From: Nitrospirota bacterium
GTDB lineage: Bacteria; Nitrospirota; Thermodesulfovibrionia; Thermodesulfovibrionales; JdFR-88
DNA: 45,685 bases
Reading direction: 5' to 3'
Assembly: GCA_021789555.1 (NCBI GenBank)
Contig: JAJYJK010000018.1
Coordinates: 1-45,685 of the forward strand
The position numbers and the translations under genes were made by a program. Below are positions 7,914-16,038 of the stretch, piece by piece (positions within the stretch are counted from its first letter, which is position 1; each line of letters starts with the position of its first letter). The notes below the pieces were generated by a model, which had not been told where the DNA came from, searched no databases, and saw nothing but the letters and a program-made list of their open reading frames with translations.

Positions 7914-10010
7914 CTAAACGCGCTTCACCGAGACGGTGCACTCGGTAAGCGGGCAGTTGCCGCCCACAGAAACCTTCAGGAGCCCCTTTTGAAGCCGGAT
8001 ATCGCTGGCCCCCTTGCCATATGACCTGCTCCTCACCGGGACGGTGTCTCCGAACCCGTGCAGCATGAAGACAGCCTCGGGGTGGATATAATCGATGAGT
8101 TTCGCCCTGATCCTCTGCGCCGGGGCGTTCTCAACTGCCGGGTTCCCCGCGCTTAACTCCACCATATCGCCGTCCTTTATTCCGAGCTTCGCCGCCTGGG
8201 CGGTATTGATCCATAATTCGTTTTCCGGGGCAAGCTCGTTTAGAAGTGGGTTATTCGAGGTGGTGCGCCCCTGGGTGTGGACGGCCACCTTGCTTGTAAC
8301 CAGCCTGAAACTGCCCTCGGCCGGTTTCTCCGGCCTTTCAAACGGTTTGAACGACGGCACCCCGGCCTTCTCCAGCTTTTCGCTGAAAAACTCTATCTTT
8401 CCAGATGGGGTTTTGAATTTCAGTCCGTCTTTGCGGTCGAACCATATCGGCTCTTTCGCAAGCCCGACAAAACCCTTCGCCCTGAAATCCTCCGGCTTTA
8501 CGCCGGTGCCTTCGAGCTGCCAGGCTATCAGGTCCTCGACTGTCTCATACGGAAAGTACTGTCCAATCCCCATTCTTTTGGCAAGTTCCCTGAATATATA
8601 AGAACGCGGCCTGGAGTCGAACCGGGGCTCGACTGCCTTGTTGCGGAATATCAGAGCGGGTTTCAGGCCGTTTCTGGCTATAACGTGGTCTGTGCGCTCC
8701 AGATACGTGCTTTCGGGCAGTATCACATCCGAGTACCAGCCGGTCTCGCTGTAGTTCACGTCTATCGAAACAAGGAGGTCCAGATTGTCAAACGCCTTCT
8801 TCGTCTGTTCCGGGTCGGGGAGCGAGGCCAGCGGGTCGTGCCGCATGACAATATAAGCCTTTACCGGGTAAGGGTCTTCGTTCAAAATGGCGTGGGGTAT
8901 AAGCTGGGCCATCCCCCACTGGGCGCCTATATGCGGGTATTTCGTCCCCGCGCCATCGAAGCGCTCGCCCTTTGGCTTCGGGACCTGGCCAAGAAGGGTC
9001 CTCAGTTTCACGCCGACATTGCCCAGACCCTTGTTTATGTATATCCCGCCCTTGGCTTCAAACGAGCCCATCATGGCATTGAGGGCATATATGGAGCGGC
9101 GCAGATAGAAGTCGTCGGACCGCCATGCCGTCATCCAGCCGGGGTGGAAGATCACCGACGGCTTGGCCGCAGCGGCCTCATGCGCTATCCTGGTTATGTC
9201 TTTTGCCGGTATGCCCGTCTCTGTCCCGGCCCACTCGGGCGTATATTGAGAGGTGAATTTTTTCAGTTCCTCAAAACCCGCGGTCCACCGCTCCACATAT
9301 TGCGCATCATAGAGTTGCTCACGGATAATCGTGTTTATCAGGGCCAGGTTCAGGGCGTAGTCCGTCCCCGGCCTTATGATATGTAACCTGTCTGCCTTGG
9401 CGGCGGTATAGTTCCAGCGGACGTCTATGCAGACCATTTTGCCGCCCGCCTCGAGCATGTCTATGACATTTCTGGCCTCCCCCGTGTCCAATGACTCCAG
9501 CAGGTTTCGCCCGTATACCACCATGTGCTTGCAGTTCTTGTAATCGTAACCCATACCGTTACGCGCGTACCCTGTGACGGACATATTGGCGTTATGAACG
9601 CTGTTTGAGCATGTGGCATGGTGGTTCACGTAATTCGGGGAGCCGATTGCGGCGATGAAGCTCTTCTGGAAATCGGTGATAGGCCCGCCCCTGTCACTAA
9701 GTATTATGGCCTTCGCGCCATGTTTTTCGATTACCGCTTTTAATTTATTGGCTATCAAATCGAGGGCCTCTTCCCAGGTCGCCTTCTTCCATTTGCCCGA
9801 GCCCCTCCCGCCGTCCCGTATCATCGGGTATTGCGGGCGCTCGTCATCGTATTCGAATGCCTTTCCGGACGCTCCCCTTGGGCAAAGCTGCTGCCCGCCC
9901 AGGATGTGGGGGTTTCCCCAGATGTGCCTTACCGCGCCGTCTTCCACCTCCACCTCTATAGGGCATTTCACGGTGCACATGGCGCAGATCGAATATACCG
10001 TTTCTCTCAT
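7914..10010 (-). CDS. Molybdopterin oxidoreductase, PsrA/PhsA (thiosulfate/polysulfide reductase) type, cytoplasmic
   Basis: This 698-residue bis-MGD enzyme opens with a [4Fe-4S]-binding site (CAMCTVKC and LCPRGASGK). The likely Mo-ligand segment is GSPNYVNHHATCSNS, where the Cys is the expected ligand in PsrA/PhsA-type enzymes. The C-terminal molydopterin-binding part contains HTQGRTTSNNPLLNEL, typical of thiosulfate/polysulfide/tetrathionate reductases. No twin-arginine signal precedes the cluster domain, so it should stay in the cytoplasm, unlike classical PhsA/PsrA. I start it at ATG 10010 (GGAGA just upstream). A longer in-frame TTG start at 10076 would place a strong hairpin inside the coding region. 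The substrate is not determined by sequence; a sulfur oxyanion or polysulfide is likely from the family and the TauE-like neighbours. Confidence 0.85.
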   Translation of the reverse strand: MRETVYSICAMCTVKCPIEVEVEDGAVRHIWGNPHILGGQQLCPRGASGKAFEYDDERPQYPMIRDGGRGSGKWKKATWEEALDLIANKLKAVIEKHGAKAIILSDRGGPITDFQKSFIAAIGSPNYVNHHATCSNSVHNANMSVTGYARNGMGYDYKNCKHMVVYGRNLLESLDTGEARNVIDMLEAGGKMVCIDVRWNYTAAKADRLHIIRPGTDYALNLALINTIIREQLYDAQYVERWTAGFEELKKFTSQYTPEWAGTETGIPAKDITRIAHEAAAAKPSVIFHPGWMTAWRSDDFYLRRSIYALNAMMGSFEAKGGIYINKGLGNVGVKLRTLLGQVPKPKGERFDGAGTKYPHIGAQWGMAQLIPHAILNEDPYPVKAYIVMRHDPLASLPDPEQTKKAFDNLDLLVSIDVNYSETGWYSDVILPESTYLERTDHVIARNGLKPALIFRNKAVEPRFDSRPRSYIFRELAKRMGIGQYFPYETVEDLIAWQLEGTGVKPEDFRAKGFVGLAKEPIWFDRKDGLKFKTPSGKIEFFSEKLEKAGVPSFKPFERPEKPAEGSFRLVTSKVAVHTQGRTTSNNPLLNELAPENELWINTAQAAKLGIKDGDMVELSAGNPAVENAPAQRIRAKLIDYIHPEAVFMLHGFGDTVPVRSRSYGKGASDIRLQKGLLKVSVGGNCPLTECTVSVKRV

Positions 10011-10023
10011 TTCTCCGTTCTCC

Positions 10024-10066
10024 GCGGGGGCCCTTCCCGGCGGCCTGCCGCCGCGGGAGGGCCCGC
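10024..10066 (-). promoter_or_regulatory. Long GC hairpin between transporter and enzyme genes
   Basis: Arms GCGGGGGCCC-TTCCCGGCGG and CCGCCGCGGGAGGGCCCGC pair around a four-base loop, with a few bulges, directly upstream of the molybdoenzyme ribosome-binding site and inside the 82-bp spacer after the small TauE gene. There is no following T-run on the minus strand, so it is not a standard terminator. It could be an RNA-processing or stability element that sets the ratio of enzyme to transporter. Confidence 0.5.
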
Positions 10067-10092
10067 CTTTTATCAAAGTTTCTGAAAAAAAA

Positions 10093-10494
10093 CTATTTCG
10101 GCGTTGGGATCACGTTTATGAGCATGAGCCCAAGGATCAAAAGCCCGACGACGGCCACCCTTTTAATAACAAGCGGGTTCAGGCGTTTGGCAATCTTGGG
10201 GCCTATCATGCCGCCCAGTATCGCGCCTGCGGCCATAAGCCCGAAAAGCATGAAATCCACGTTCCCGAAACTGATAACCCTTGAGGTCGCCATGGCCGTA
10301 TTGAAGAATATCGCCAGAAGCGAGCTCCCAACGACGACGTACATCGGGAGCCCGAGCACTACCGTCATGAGCGGCACCATGAAGGGCCCGCCGCCAAAAC
10401 CGAACATGCTCGACATGATGGCTATGAGGAAGCCGCCGGTGCAGGCAACCACAACATTGACCTTGTATTCATTTCCCCAGAAATCTATTTTCAT
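10093..10494 (-). CDS. Half-size TauE/SafE-family permease (DUF81)
   Basis: This membrane protein of 133 residues has about four transmembrane helices and one copy of the family signature, FGFGGGPFMVPL, followed by YVVVGSSLLAIFFN and an amphipathic GPKIAKRLNP segment. TauE/SafE proteins (export of sulfite/organosulfonates and similar anions) normally have two such halves in one chain of about 250-280 residues. The gene immediately upstream encodes the other half, so the two products probably form a heterodimer. Start ATG at 10494 follows AAGGAGAG. The spacing to the upstream gene is 15 bp. Confidence 0.85.
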   Translation of the reverse strand: MKIDFWGNEYKVNVVVACTGGFLIAIMSSMFGFGGGPFMVPLMTVVLGLPMYVVVGSSLLAIFFNTAMATSRVISFGNVDFMLFGLMAAGAILGGMIGPKIAKRLNPLVIKRVAVVGLLILGLMLINVIPTPK

Positions 10495-10509
10495 TTGGTC
10501 TCTCCTTCC

Positions 10510-11733
10510 TTAAGCGGTTTTTGGGGCGGCTACGGTCTTAGCGGCCGCATCGGCCTGGGCACGCTTCTTGTACTCTTTCAGTATGGCCTGCTCTTTCTTG
10601 TTGTTTGCAACGCGCCCGGGCGTCGTCTGCCAGTACATAATGGCGGCAAGTATTATAAGCACCCAGCCGAATAGAAATTTGAACTGGCTCAAGGTGATGA
10701 TCTCCGTGAGTTTCGGGCCTATGAAGCCGCCCACCAGCATCGCAAGGCCGACGCTTATGCCCAGTTTCCAATTTATGAATTTTATCTTCGAATAGTTGTA
10801 TATGCCTGTGCCCTGGCTGAAGAGGACAGAGGGCAGCACCGATCCCGCTACCACGGTGTGCGGCAGGCCGTAGATGAAAAGCAGAAGCGGGGTCAGAATA
10901 AAGCCGCCCCCCGCGCCTATGAGGACGCCGAAAGTGCAAACTACAAGCGAGAGGAGGAACGGGCCGATGATGCCCATGCTCTGCCCGGCGGTGGAGAAGT
11001 AAAAACGCCCAAAGGAAAGATTGTGCGTGAATGTGACAGGGGCGCTTACTGTATCCTTATCGACCGCGGCGGTCACCGTATAGGCGCCATTGGGTGCGCT
11101 TTCGGGCAGCTTGTAAGTAGCCGAAAACGTGCCATCCGGGTTCACGTTCACTGTTGGGGAAAAGATTCTTTCAGGCCAGCGGTAGCGCGTCTTTAGAAGT
11201 GGCATCGTGGCCTTTTTTGAATCCGCGCCGTCCATCGCCGGAAGGACATTGCCTTTGGAGCCCATTATCGTGGCCAGGATAGAGGCCTGATACCTCTGCA
11301 CATCGGCCTTTGCCGGAATGAGATAGGCGCAAACGGCCCCGCAATTTTTAAGCATTGCCCCCACACTCCATTTTTTGCCGAGTTTCTGCTGGGCCTGGAA
11401 TTCCATGGCGTCGCTCGTGGGCAGGAGCATCGTGTAAGCGGCGGGGATGTCCTTTGTCGTATAGAAGATGTAGGGCTTTTTGCCCGTCTTGGGGTCCGTT
11501 TTAGTGTCCAGGCGCGAGACCTTCACCTTATTTTCCGAGGCGATCTCGATGTATACGGGCTTCCCTTTCGGGGCCGTGCCCTTGATCGTTACTGTCTGGC
11601 TGCCGGTATAGACCTCCTTATCAAGGCTCACTGTTATCCTGGCCTGCCCGGCTGACACCGGACCGCTGGCAAAAAGAAGAGCGGGCAAGCCAAGTACAAG
11701 CACCGCCACCAGCAAAACTACTTTCTTTCTCAT
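10510..11733 (-). CDS. TauE/SafE-type half-permease with large exported N-terminal domain
   Basis: This 407-residue protein has a signal peptide/anchor (residues 1-27, VVLLVAVLVLGLPALLFA) and then an extracytoplasmic part of about 210 residues. The latter starts with a beta-rich Ig-like segment (VTIKGTAPKGKPVYIEIA), contains a Cys pair in KNCGAVCAY, and ends in a second beta-rich stretch (DGTFSATYKLPESAPNGAYTV). From about residue 250 come four membrane helices with one TauE/SafE signature, GAGGGFILTPLLL. The C-terminus is charged and Ala/Lys-rich. It is first in the operon behind GGGAGG and a long leader. The exported domain may capture or sense the substrate; that role is inferred. It is not a full TauE chain. 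Confidence 0.82.
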   Translation of the reverse strand: MRKKVVLLVAVLVLGLPALLFASGPVSAGQARITVSLDKEVYTGSQTVTIKGTAPKGKPVYIEIASENKVKVSRLDTKTDPKTGKKPYIFYTTKDIPAAYTMLLPTSDAMEFQAQQKLGKKWSVGAMLKNCGAVCAYLIPAKADVQRYQASILATIMGSKGNVLPAMDGADSKKATMPLLKTRYRWPERIFSPTVNVNPDGTFSATYKLPESAPNGAYTVTAAVDKDTVSAPVTFTHNLSFGRFYFSTAGQSMGIIGPFLLSLVVCTFGVLIGAGGGFILTPLLLFIYGLPHTVVAGSVLPSVLFSQGTGIYNYSKIKFINWKLGISVGLAMLVGGFIGPKLTEIITLSQFKFLFGWVLIILAAIMYWQTTPGRVANNKKEQAILKEYKKRAQADAAAKTVAAPKTA

Positions 11734-11788
11734 AATCCTGTTTCCTCCCTTGGTTTCCAGAAGATAACTATTTTCACCTTCCCCTTTC

Positions 11789-11808
11789 CGCCCCCTTTAA
11801 AAGGGGCG
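11789..11808 (-). promoter_or_regulatory. Hairpin in operon leader
   Basis: CGCCCCCTTTAAAAGGGGCG is an inverted repeat in the roughly 220-base leader between the sigma-54 promoter and the first start codon. On the minus strand it is not followed by a T-run, so termination is uncertain. It could affect mRNA stability. Confidence 0.35.
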
Positions 11809-11966
11809 AATCTCCTCCCTTTTTACAAATTGTAATTTTCTGCTTGCAGAGAAAAAAAGCGCCCTTGGTGTATTGATGTTCAAAGAGGCTGTCGAGGTCG
11901 TCATACGAAACACCTCCCATAAACTATTGAAAGCCTTTCTTTAAAGCCAACCAAAGAGAGATTGAA

Positions 11967-11982
11967 TGCAAAAGCCATGCCA
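11967..11982 (-). promoter_or_regulatory. Sigma-54 (-24/-12) promoter for the oxidoreductase operon
   Basis: Read on the minus strand, the bases are TGGCATGGCTTTTGCA. The consensus TGGCACG-N4-TTGCA is matched at every position but one, with the GG and GC doublets in exact register. Transcription would start near 11956 and run into the first TauE-type gene at 11733. The divergent neighbour at 13938 encodes an NtrC-family activator with the GAFTGA loop needed to act on sigma-54, so the two fit together. Confidence 0.8.
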
Positions 11983-12090
11983 TTATTGAAAAATAAGAAT
12001 CTGGATTTACAAAAAATCTATTAATTTTAATTATAAGATGGCTGGAAAAAGTAATTATTGCCTATCCGCGATTCGGCAAAAGATGTCCAT

Positions 12091-12140
12091 ATTGTCCCAA
12101 ATGGGACAATATTAAAAAAATCAAGTTCCAAACGGGACAA
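12091..12140. promoter_or_regulatory. Upstream activator sites (palindromes) for the NtrC-family regulator
   Basis: A perfect 20-bp palindrome, ATTGTCCCAAATGGGACAAT, occupies 12091-12110. A second related site, GTTCCAAACGGGACAA, lies at about 12125-12140 (TTCC-aaac-GGGACAA). They sit about 110-160 bp upstream of the sigma-54 element, the normal place for enhancer-binding-protein sites. They also lie 140-190 bp before the kinase gene on the other strand, so autoregulation is possible. Binding by the regulator encoded at 13938 is inferred. Confidence 0.7.
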
Positions 12141-12282
12141 GAATTTCCTCCGAGTGCCTTGATTTATTATTCCGCTGTTGACTATATTTAGAATATCTAT
12201 ATGTATAGCGAGCGTACCTCCTGTGGTCTCAAGCGCGAGGAATCCTGAATTCTAAAAATGATTTCCTTCAGGGGGCAGTGAA

Positions 12283-13941
12283 TTGAACTGGCTTAGTTAC
12301 CATATCGGCGAGGAATCCTTAATATCCGTTTCATGTTTTTACCTTGGGGTGAAGGCTTTCCGGGCGTACAAGGCAAATTCCGGCCACCTTGGCAAGGAGG
12401 AAAAAAGCAGGATAGCCCTTATGAGCTCCGGTTTTGCCCTGATGGGTATGAGTAGCGCCATTCATGCCTTCATCCATTTAGCCGGCTTTGACGAAAACCT
12501 GCTTTACCAGACACTCCTTGGCTACTGTCTGGGGTTTCTCGTCCTGATAGCGGCCATAGCGGCAGACAATCCCCAAAGGTTCAGGCTTGCGCCGCTTTTA
12601 TATCTGCCGACCCTTTTTTTACTGCAGCCGGGCCTCTACAGCAGGTTCCCTCTTTTTGCCGTATTCAGGCCGCTTGCATGGGTTAGCATAGCTTATTTGG
12701 CGGGCCTGCTTTTTCTGCTTCAAATAGCCGTCTATTATCATTCCAGGGCGCAGAGGCATCTTTATACATCCCTTGGATGGGCCTTTCTGTGCATATCCTC
12801 GGTAATACTTTTTTTTCCGGCCGGGATAGGCTCCAAAATGTGGATTTATGGGCACCTCCTGAGGCCCCTCGGCTTTTTCATGCTGCTTGCGGGCATCAGG
12901 CTGGAGGACTTTTCAGGCATGAAAAACAGCCTGCTTTATAAGACGCTTGCCACTTTCGGCCTGTTTTCACTGGCGCCCCTTGTTTTTTTCAGCACTGTGT
13001 TTTTCTACGCGAACGAAGAGCACGTTTATTTTCTGGACAAGAGGCTCACTTTCTTTCTGCTCATCGCGGCCATGCTGGGAACGGCGCTCGCCTTTACGCT
13101 GGGGCTTATCTTCAGCCTTATAAAACCCATTATCCGCCTGAAGGATTCGGTAAACAGGCTTGCGGACGAGGGTTTCGCCGGGAAGATAGAGGTGAGAAAG
13201 ACAGACGAGATAGGCGAACTCACCAAGGCCTTCAACGAGATGGTATTCAAGCTGGACCAGTCCTTAAGGGAAAGGGACAGGCTGAGCCGGCTGGCCGCTA
13301 CAGGAGAGCTTGCCGCCACGCTCGCGCACGAAATCAAAAACCCCCTGAACTCCATAAGCGGGGCCGCCTCGTACATAGGGGAAAATTTCAAGGGGAGCCT
13401 CATAAATGAATTTCTGAAAATAATCAACACCGAGGCGCTCCGGATAAGCAAGCTCTCGACCGCGCTTCTTAATTTCGCCAAGCCCATGAACCCGGATTTC
13501 CAGCGCTGCGATTTAAACAGGCTGGCAATGGAGACACTCACCCTGCTGGAGGTGGAATTCAGGGAGAAAAATGTTTCCCTGGGAACGAGCTTTGACAAAT
13601 CCCTGCCGGCAGTCAGACTGGACCCAGGCCAGATAAAACAGGTGCTCATAAACCTGCTGATAAACGCGCTGGACGCGGTAAAACAGGGAGGCGTCATACA
13701 GGTCTCGACGAGCGCCTCAAGGGGCGGCGTGCGCTTATCCGTACAGGATAACGGTAAAGGCATAAGCGGGGAGATAATGAAAAACATCTTCAATCCCTTT
13801 TTTACGACCAAGACCCGGGGGGCGGGCATCGGGCTTGCGGTTTGCAAAAAGATCGCAAATGAGCACGGCGGCGACATTTTCTTTGAAAGCGAGGAAGGAA
13901 TGGGCAGCAATTTCGCGCTCTGCATTCCGGTGAAAAGATGA
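12283..13941 (+). CDS. Membrane sensor histidine kinase (NtrB/AtoS-like output)
   Basis: This 552-residue kinase has an N-terminal membrane region of about seven or eight helices (to about residue 225) resembling small-molecule or membrane-state sensor regions. A further helix pair and a HAMP linker follow (LKDSVNRLADEG), then a HisKA domain with His348 in LAHEIKNPLNS, and a HATPase domain with N box (LINALDAV), G1 (DNGKGIS), F box (FFTTKTRGAGIGL) and G2 motifs. No large periplasmic domain is visible. The start is probably TTG at 12283 behind AGGGGG, because a GTG just upstream runs into a stop. It overlaps the regulator gene by 4 bp. Confidence 0.92.
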   Translation: MNWLSYHIGEESLISVSCFYLGVKAFRAYKANSGHLGKEEKSRIALMSSGFALMGMSSAIHAFIHLAGFDENLLYQTLLGYCLGFLVLIAAIAADNPQRFRLAPLLYLPTLFLLQPGLYSRFPLFAVFRPLAWVSIAYLAGLLFLLQIAVYYHSRAQRHLYTSLGWAFLCISSVILFFPAGIGSKMWIYGHLLRPLGFFMLLAGIRLEDFSGMKNSLLYKTLATFGLFSLAPLVFFSTVFFYANEEHVYFLDKRLTFFLLIAAMLGTALAFTLGLIFSLIKPIIRLKDSVNRLADEGFAGKIEVRKTDEIGELTKAFNEMVFKLDQSLRERDRLSRLAATGELAATLAHEIKNPLNSISGAASYIGENFKGSLINEFLKIINTEALRISKLSTALLNFAKPMNPDFQRCDLNRLAMETLTLLEVEFREKNVSLGTSFDKSLPAVRLDPGQIKQVLINLLINALDAVKQGGVIQVSTSASRGGVRLSVQDNGKGISGEIMKNIFNPFFTTKTRGAGIGLAVCKKIANEHGGDIFFESEEGMGSNFALCIPVKR

Positions 13942-15257
13942 CCGGCAACATACTGATTGTCGACGATGAAATCAATACCTTGAAAGTGTTGTCGGCCGTC
14001 CTCAGGAAGGAAAAATATTCCGTTTGCACATCGCTTGCCGCCGAAGAGGCCCTTGCAAAGATGGGGGAGGGGCATTTCGACCTTGTAATTACGGATTATA
14101 AACTGCCGGGCATGAGCGGCGAGGCTTTTCTTGAGACGATAAAGAAAACGAATTCCGGCATCCCCGTCGTTTTACTGACGGCGTATGGCACGATCGAATC
14201 CGCCGTAAACGCGATGAAAAAAGGGGCTTACACCTATTTGACAAAGCCCGTGGATTTAAACATCCTCCAATCGGCGGTAAAAGGCGCGCTCGGGCAGAGG
14301 GATGAAGAGGGCGGCAGCCGGCCGGAGGGCCATGAATTCCTGAATATAATAGGTAAAAGCGGCCCCGTAAGGGAGGTTTTCTCCGTCATTCGCCGGGTGA
14401 GCAAGACGGATGCCGGCATCCTCATACTCGGGGAAAGCGGGACCGGGAAAGAACTCGCCGCAAGGGCCCTGCATTATACTTCGCTGCGCGCGGACAAACC
14501 CTTCATACCGATAGACTGCACTACGATACCCTCCGAACTGATGGAAAGTGAGCTCTTCGGCCACGAAAAGGGCGCTTTTACGGGCGCCTTTGGCGTCAAG
14601 ACGGGTCTGATCGAAATGGCCGGGGGCGGCACTGTCTTCTTCGATGAAGTGGGCGATCTGGATTTCTCCCTCCAGAAAAAACTCCTCAGGTTCCTCCAGG
14701 AAAAGGAGATAAGGAAGATCGGTGGAAAAGACAAGATACAGGTTGACGTGAGGATAATCGCCTCCACAAACAAGAACCTTGAGGAATTGGTGGCCAGCGG
14801 AGAATTCAGGGCTGACCTCTTCTACCGGCTGAACGTGATCACCATAAACATGCCCGCCCTGCGTGAAAGGAAGGAAGATATAGAGCTTCTGGCGTCTCAT
14901 TTCCTGGAGGATTTTAGCAGAAAATACAAAAAATACATTAAAGGGTTCGACCTGGCGGTCCTGGAAATCCTTACGAATTACGAATGGCCCGGCAACGTCA
15001 GGGAACTCCAAAACATAATAGAGAGGACGGTTATTTTCTGTCCTTACGACCGGGTAACATTCGAATGCCTGCCGCGGAAGTTCGTCTTCATGAACAGGGA
15101 AGAGGCGCAGGAGGGGGAATTAATGAATTTAAACGGAATCGAAAAAAGGGCAATTACGAAGGCGCTCGAAGCGGCGGCCTGGAACCAGTCCAAGGCGGCC
15201 TTGCTGCTTGGCATAAGCAGGAAACAATTAAGTACCAAGATGAAAAACCTCTTGTGA
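13938..15257 (+). CDS. Sigma-54-dependent response regulator (NtrC family)
   Basis: This 439-residue protein contains a receiver domain (phosphoacceptor Asp53 in VITDYKLPG, Lys in YLTKPVD), an AAA+ domain with Walker A (GESGTGKE), the sigma-54 contact loop GAFTGA (about residue 213), Walker B (GGTVFFDEVGD) and arginine-finger region (FRADLFYRLNV), and a C-terminal Fis-type helix-turn-helix (NQSKAALLLGISRKQLSTKM). All motifs are intact. Its start codon overlaps the kinase stop (ATGA). The most likely target is the divergent sigma-54 promoter at 11967-11982 through the palindromes at 12091-12140. Confidence 0.95.
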   Translation: MTGNILIVDDEINTLKVLSAVLRKEKYSVCTSLAAEEALAKMGEGHFDLVITDYKLPGMSGEAFLETIKKTNSGIPVVLLTAYGTIESAVNAMKKGAYTYLTKPVDLNILQSAVKGALGQRDEEGGSRPEGHEFLNIIGKSGPVREVFSVIRRVSKTDAGILILGESGTGKELAARALHYTSLRADKPFIPIDCTTIPSELMESELFGHEKGAFTGAFGVKTGLIEMAGGGTVFFDEVGDLDFSLQKKLLRFLQEKEIRKIGGKDKIQVDVRIIASTNKNLEELVASGEFRADLFYRLNVITINMPALRERKEDIELLASHFLEDFSRKYKKYIKGFDLAVLEILTNYEWPGNVRELQNIIERTVIFCPYDRVTFECLPRKFVFMNREEAQEGELMNLNGIEKRAITKALEAAAWNQSKAALLLGISRKQLSTKMKNLL

Positions 15258-15311
15258 GATGAGACTGGTGAAAGGACTTCTCAATCCAGGCAAGATTTTC
15301 CAGGAGGCGCG

Positions 15312-16031
15312 ATGAACCCCGGTCTGCTGGCTTGGACGGCGCTGCCTCTTTACCTGGCGGGTCTTCTAAAAAGACGATTTCTCTTTGCGGGCTGCCTTGC
15401 TCAGGCGGCATATCTTCTGGCAAGGGGAATCATGCTTGGCAGAATCCCCCTTATAGGCCCGCATGATACCCTTATATTCCTTGCCGCAAGCCTTGTGGGC
15501 TTCTCTGCCTTCTTTCACGCAAGCTCCGAGAGGGGAAAAATGTTCCGGGTTTCGCTTGGGGCCATGGCCGCTCTCTTCACCGTTGTTGCCATGCTTGCCC
15601 GTCCCTTTGAAGGGCCCCTTCCTCCCGTGCTCAGAACATACTGGTTTGAACTGCACGTGGGGCTTTCTTTCTTCTCCTACGCCCTTTTTGGCATAGGGGC
15701 GGTGCTTGGGATAATTTACCTGGGGCAACGGGAAGCGGCCCTTGAAAAAAGCCAGTACCGAGCTATACTTTCCGGCTATCTCCTTTTCAGCCTTGCCATG
15801 ATAGCAGGCGGGGTCTGGGCATATCTTGCCTGGGGGACATACTGGCTGTGGACCCCAAAAGAGCTCTGGACATCAATACTTTGGCTCTATTACAGCCTTT
15901 ATCTCCATCTGCGCCTCCGGCCCGGATGGTATGGGAAAAAAGCCGCAATAGCAGGGGCCATCGGGTTTGTGGTGGTATTGTTTACATATCTCGGGGTGGG
16001 GCTTCTCATGAAAAGCTCCCATACTTTTTAG
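15312..16031 (+). CDS. CcsA/ResC-type cytochrome c biogenesis (heme handling) protein
   Basis: This 239-residue protein has about seven or eight membrane helices and the WWD-type segment GGVWAYLAWGTYWLWTPKE, followed by LWTSILWLYYSLYLHLR, as in CcsA/ResC proteins. With ResB-like partners these deliver heme across the membrane and ligate it to apocytochromes (System II). It lies 54 bp after the response-regulator gene and 7 bp before its ResB-like partner. The Asp of WWD is replaced by Thr-Pro here (LWTPKE), a known kind of variation. Confidence 0.88.
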   Translation: MNPGLLAWTALPLYLAGLLKRRFLFAGCLAQAAYLLARGIMLGRIPLIGPHDTLIFLAASLVGFSAFFHASSERGKMFRVSLGAMAALFTVVAMLARPFEGPLPPVLRTYWFELHVGLSFFSYALFGIGAVLGIIYLGQREAALEKSQYRAILSGYLLFSLAMIAGGVWAYLAWGTYWLWTPKELWTSILWLYYSLYLHLRLRPGWYGKKAAIAGAIGFVVVLFTYLGVGLLMKSSHTF

Positions 16032-16038
16032 ATTTCAG

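Noticed and set aside
10011-10076. N-terminal extension of the molybdoenzyme (Gly/Pro/Arg-rich) as a possible Tat signal
   Set aside because: It needs a TTG start, has no twin-arginine motif or hydrophobic stretch, and coincides with a long G/C hairpin; the ATG at 10010 has a good ribosome-binding site.
12001-12070. A plus-strand sigma-54 promoter for the kinase gene (TGGCTGG...TTGCC)
   Set aside because: The GG and GC doublets are about four bases too far apart.
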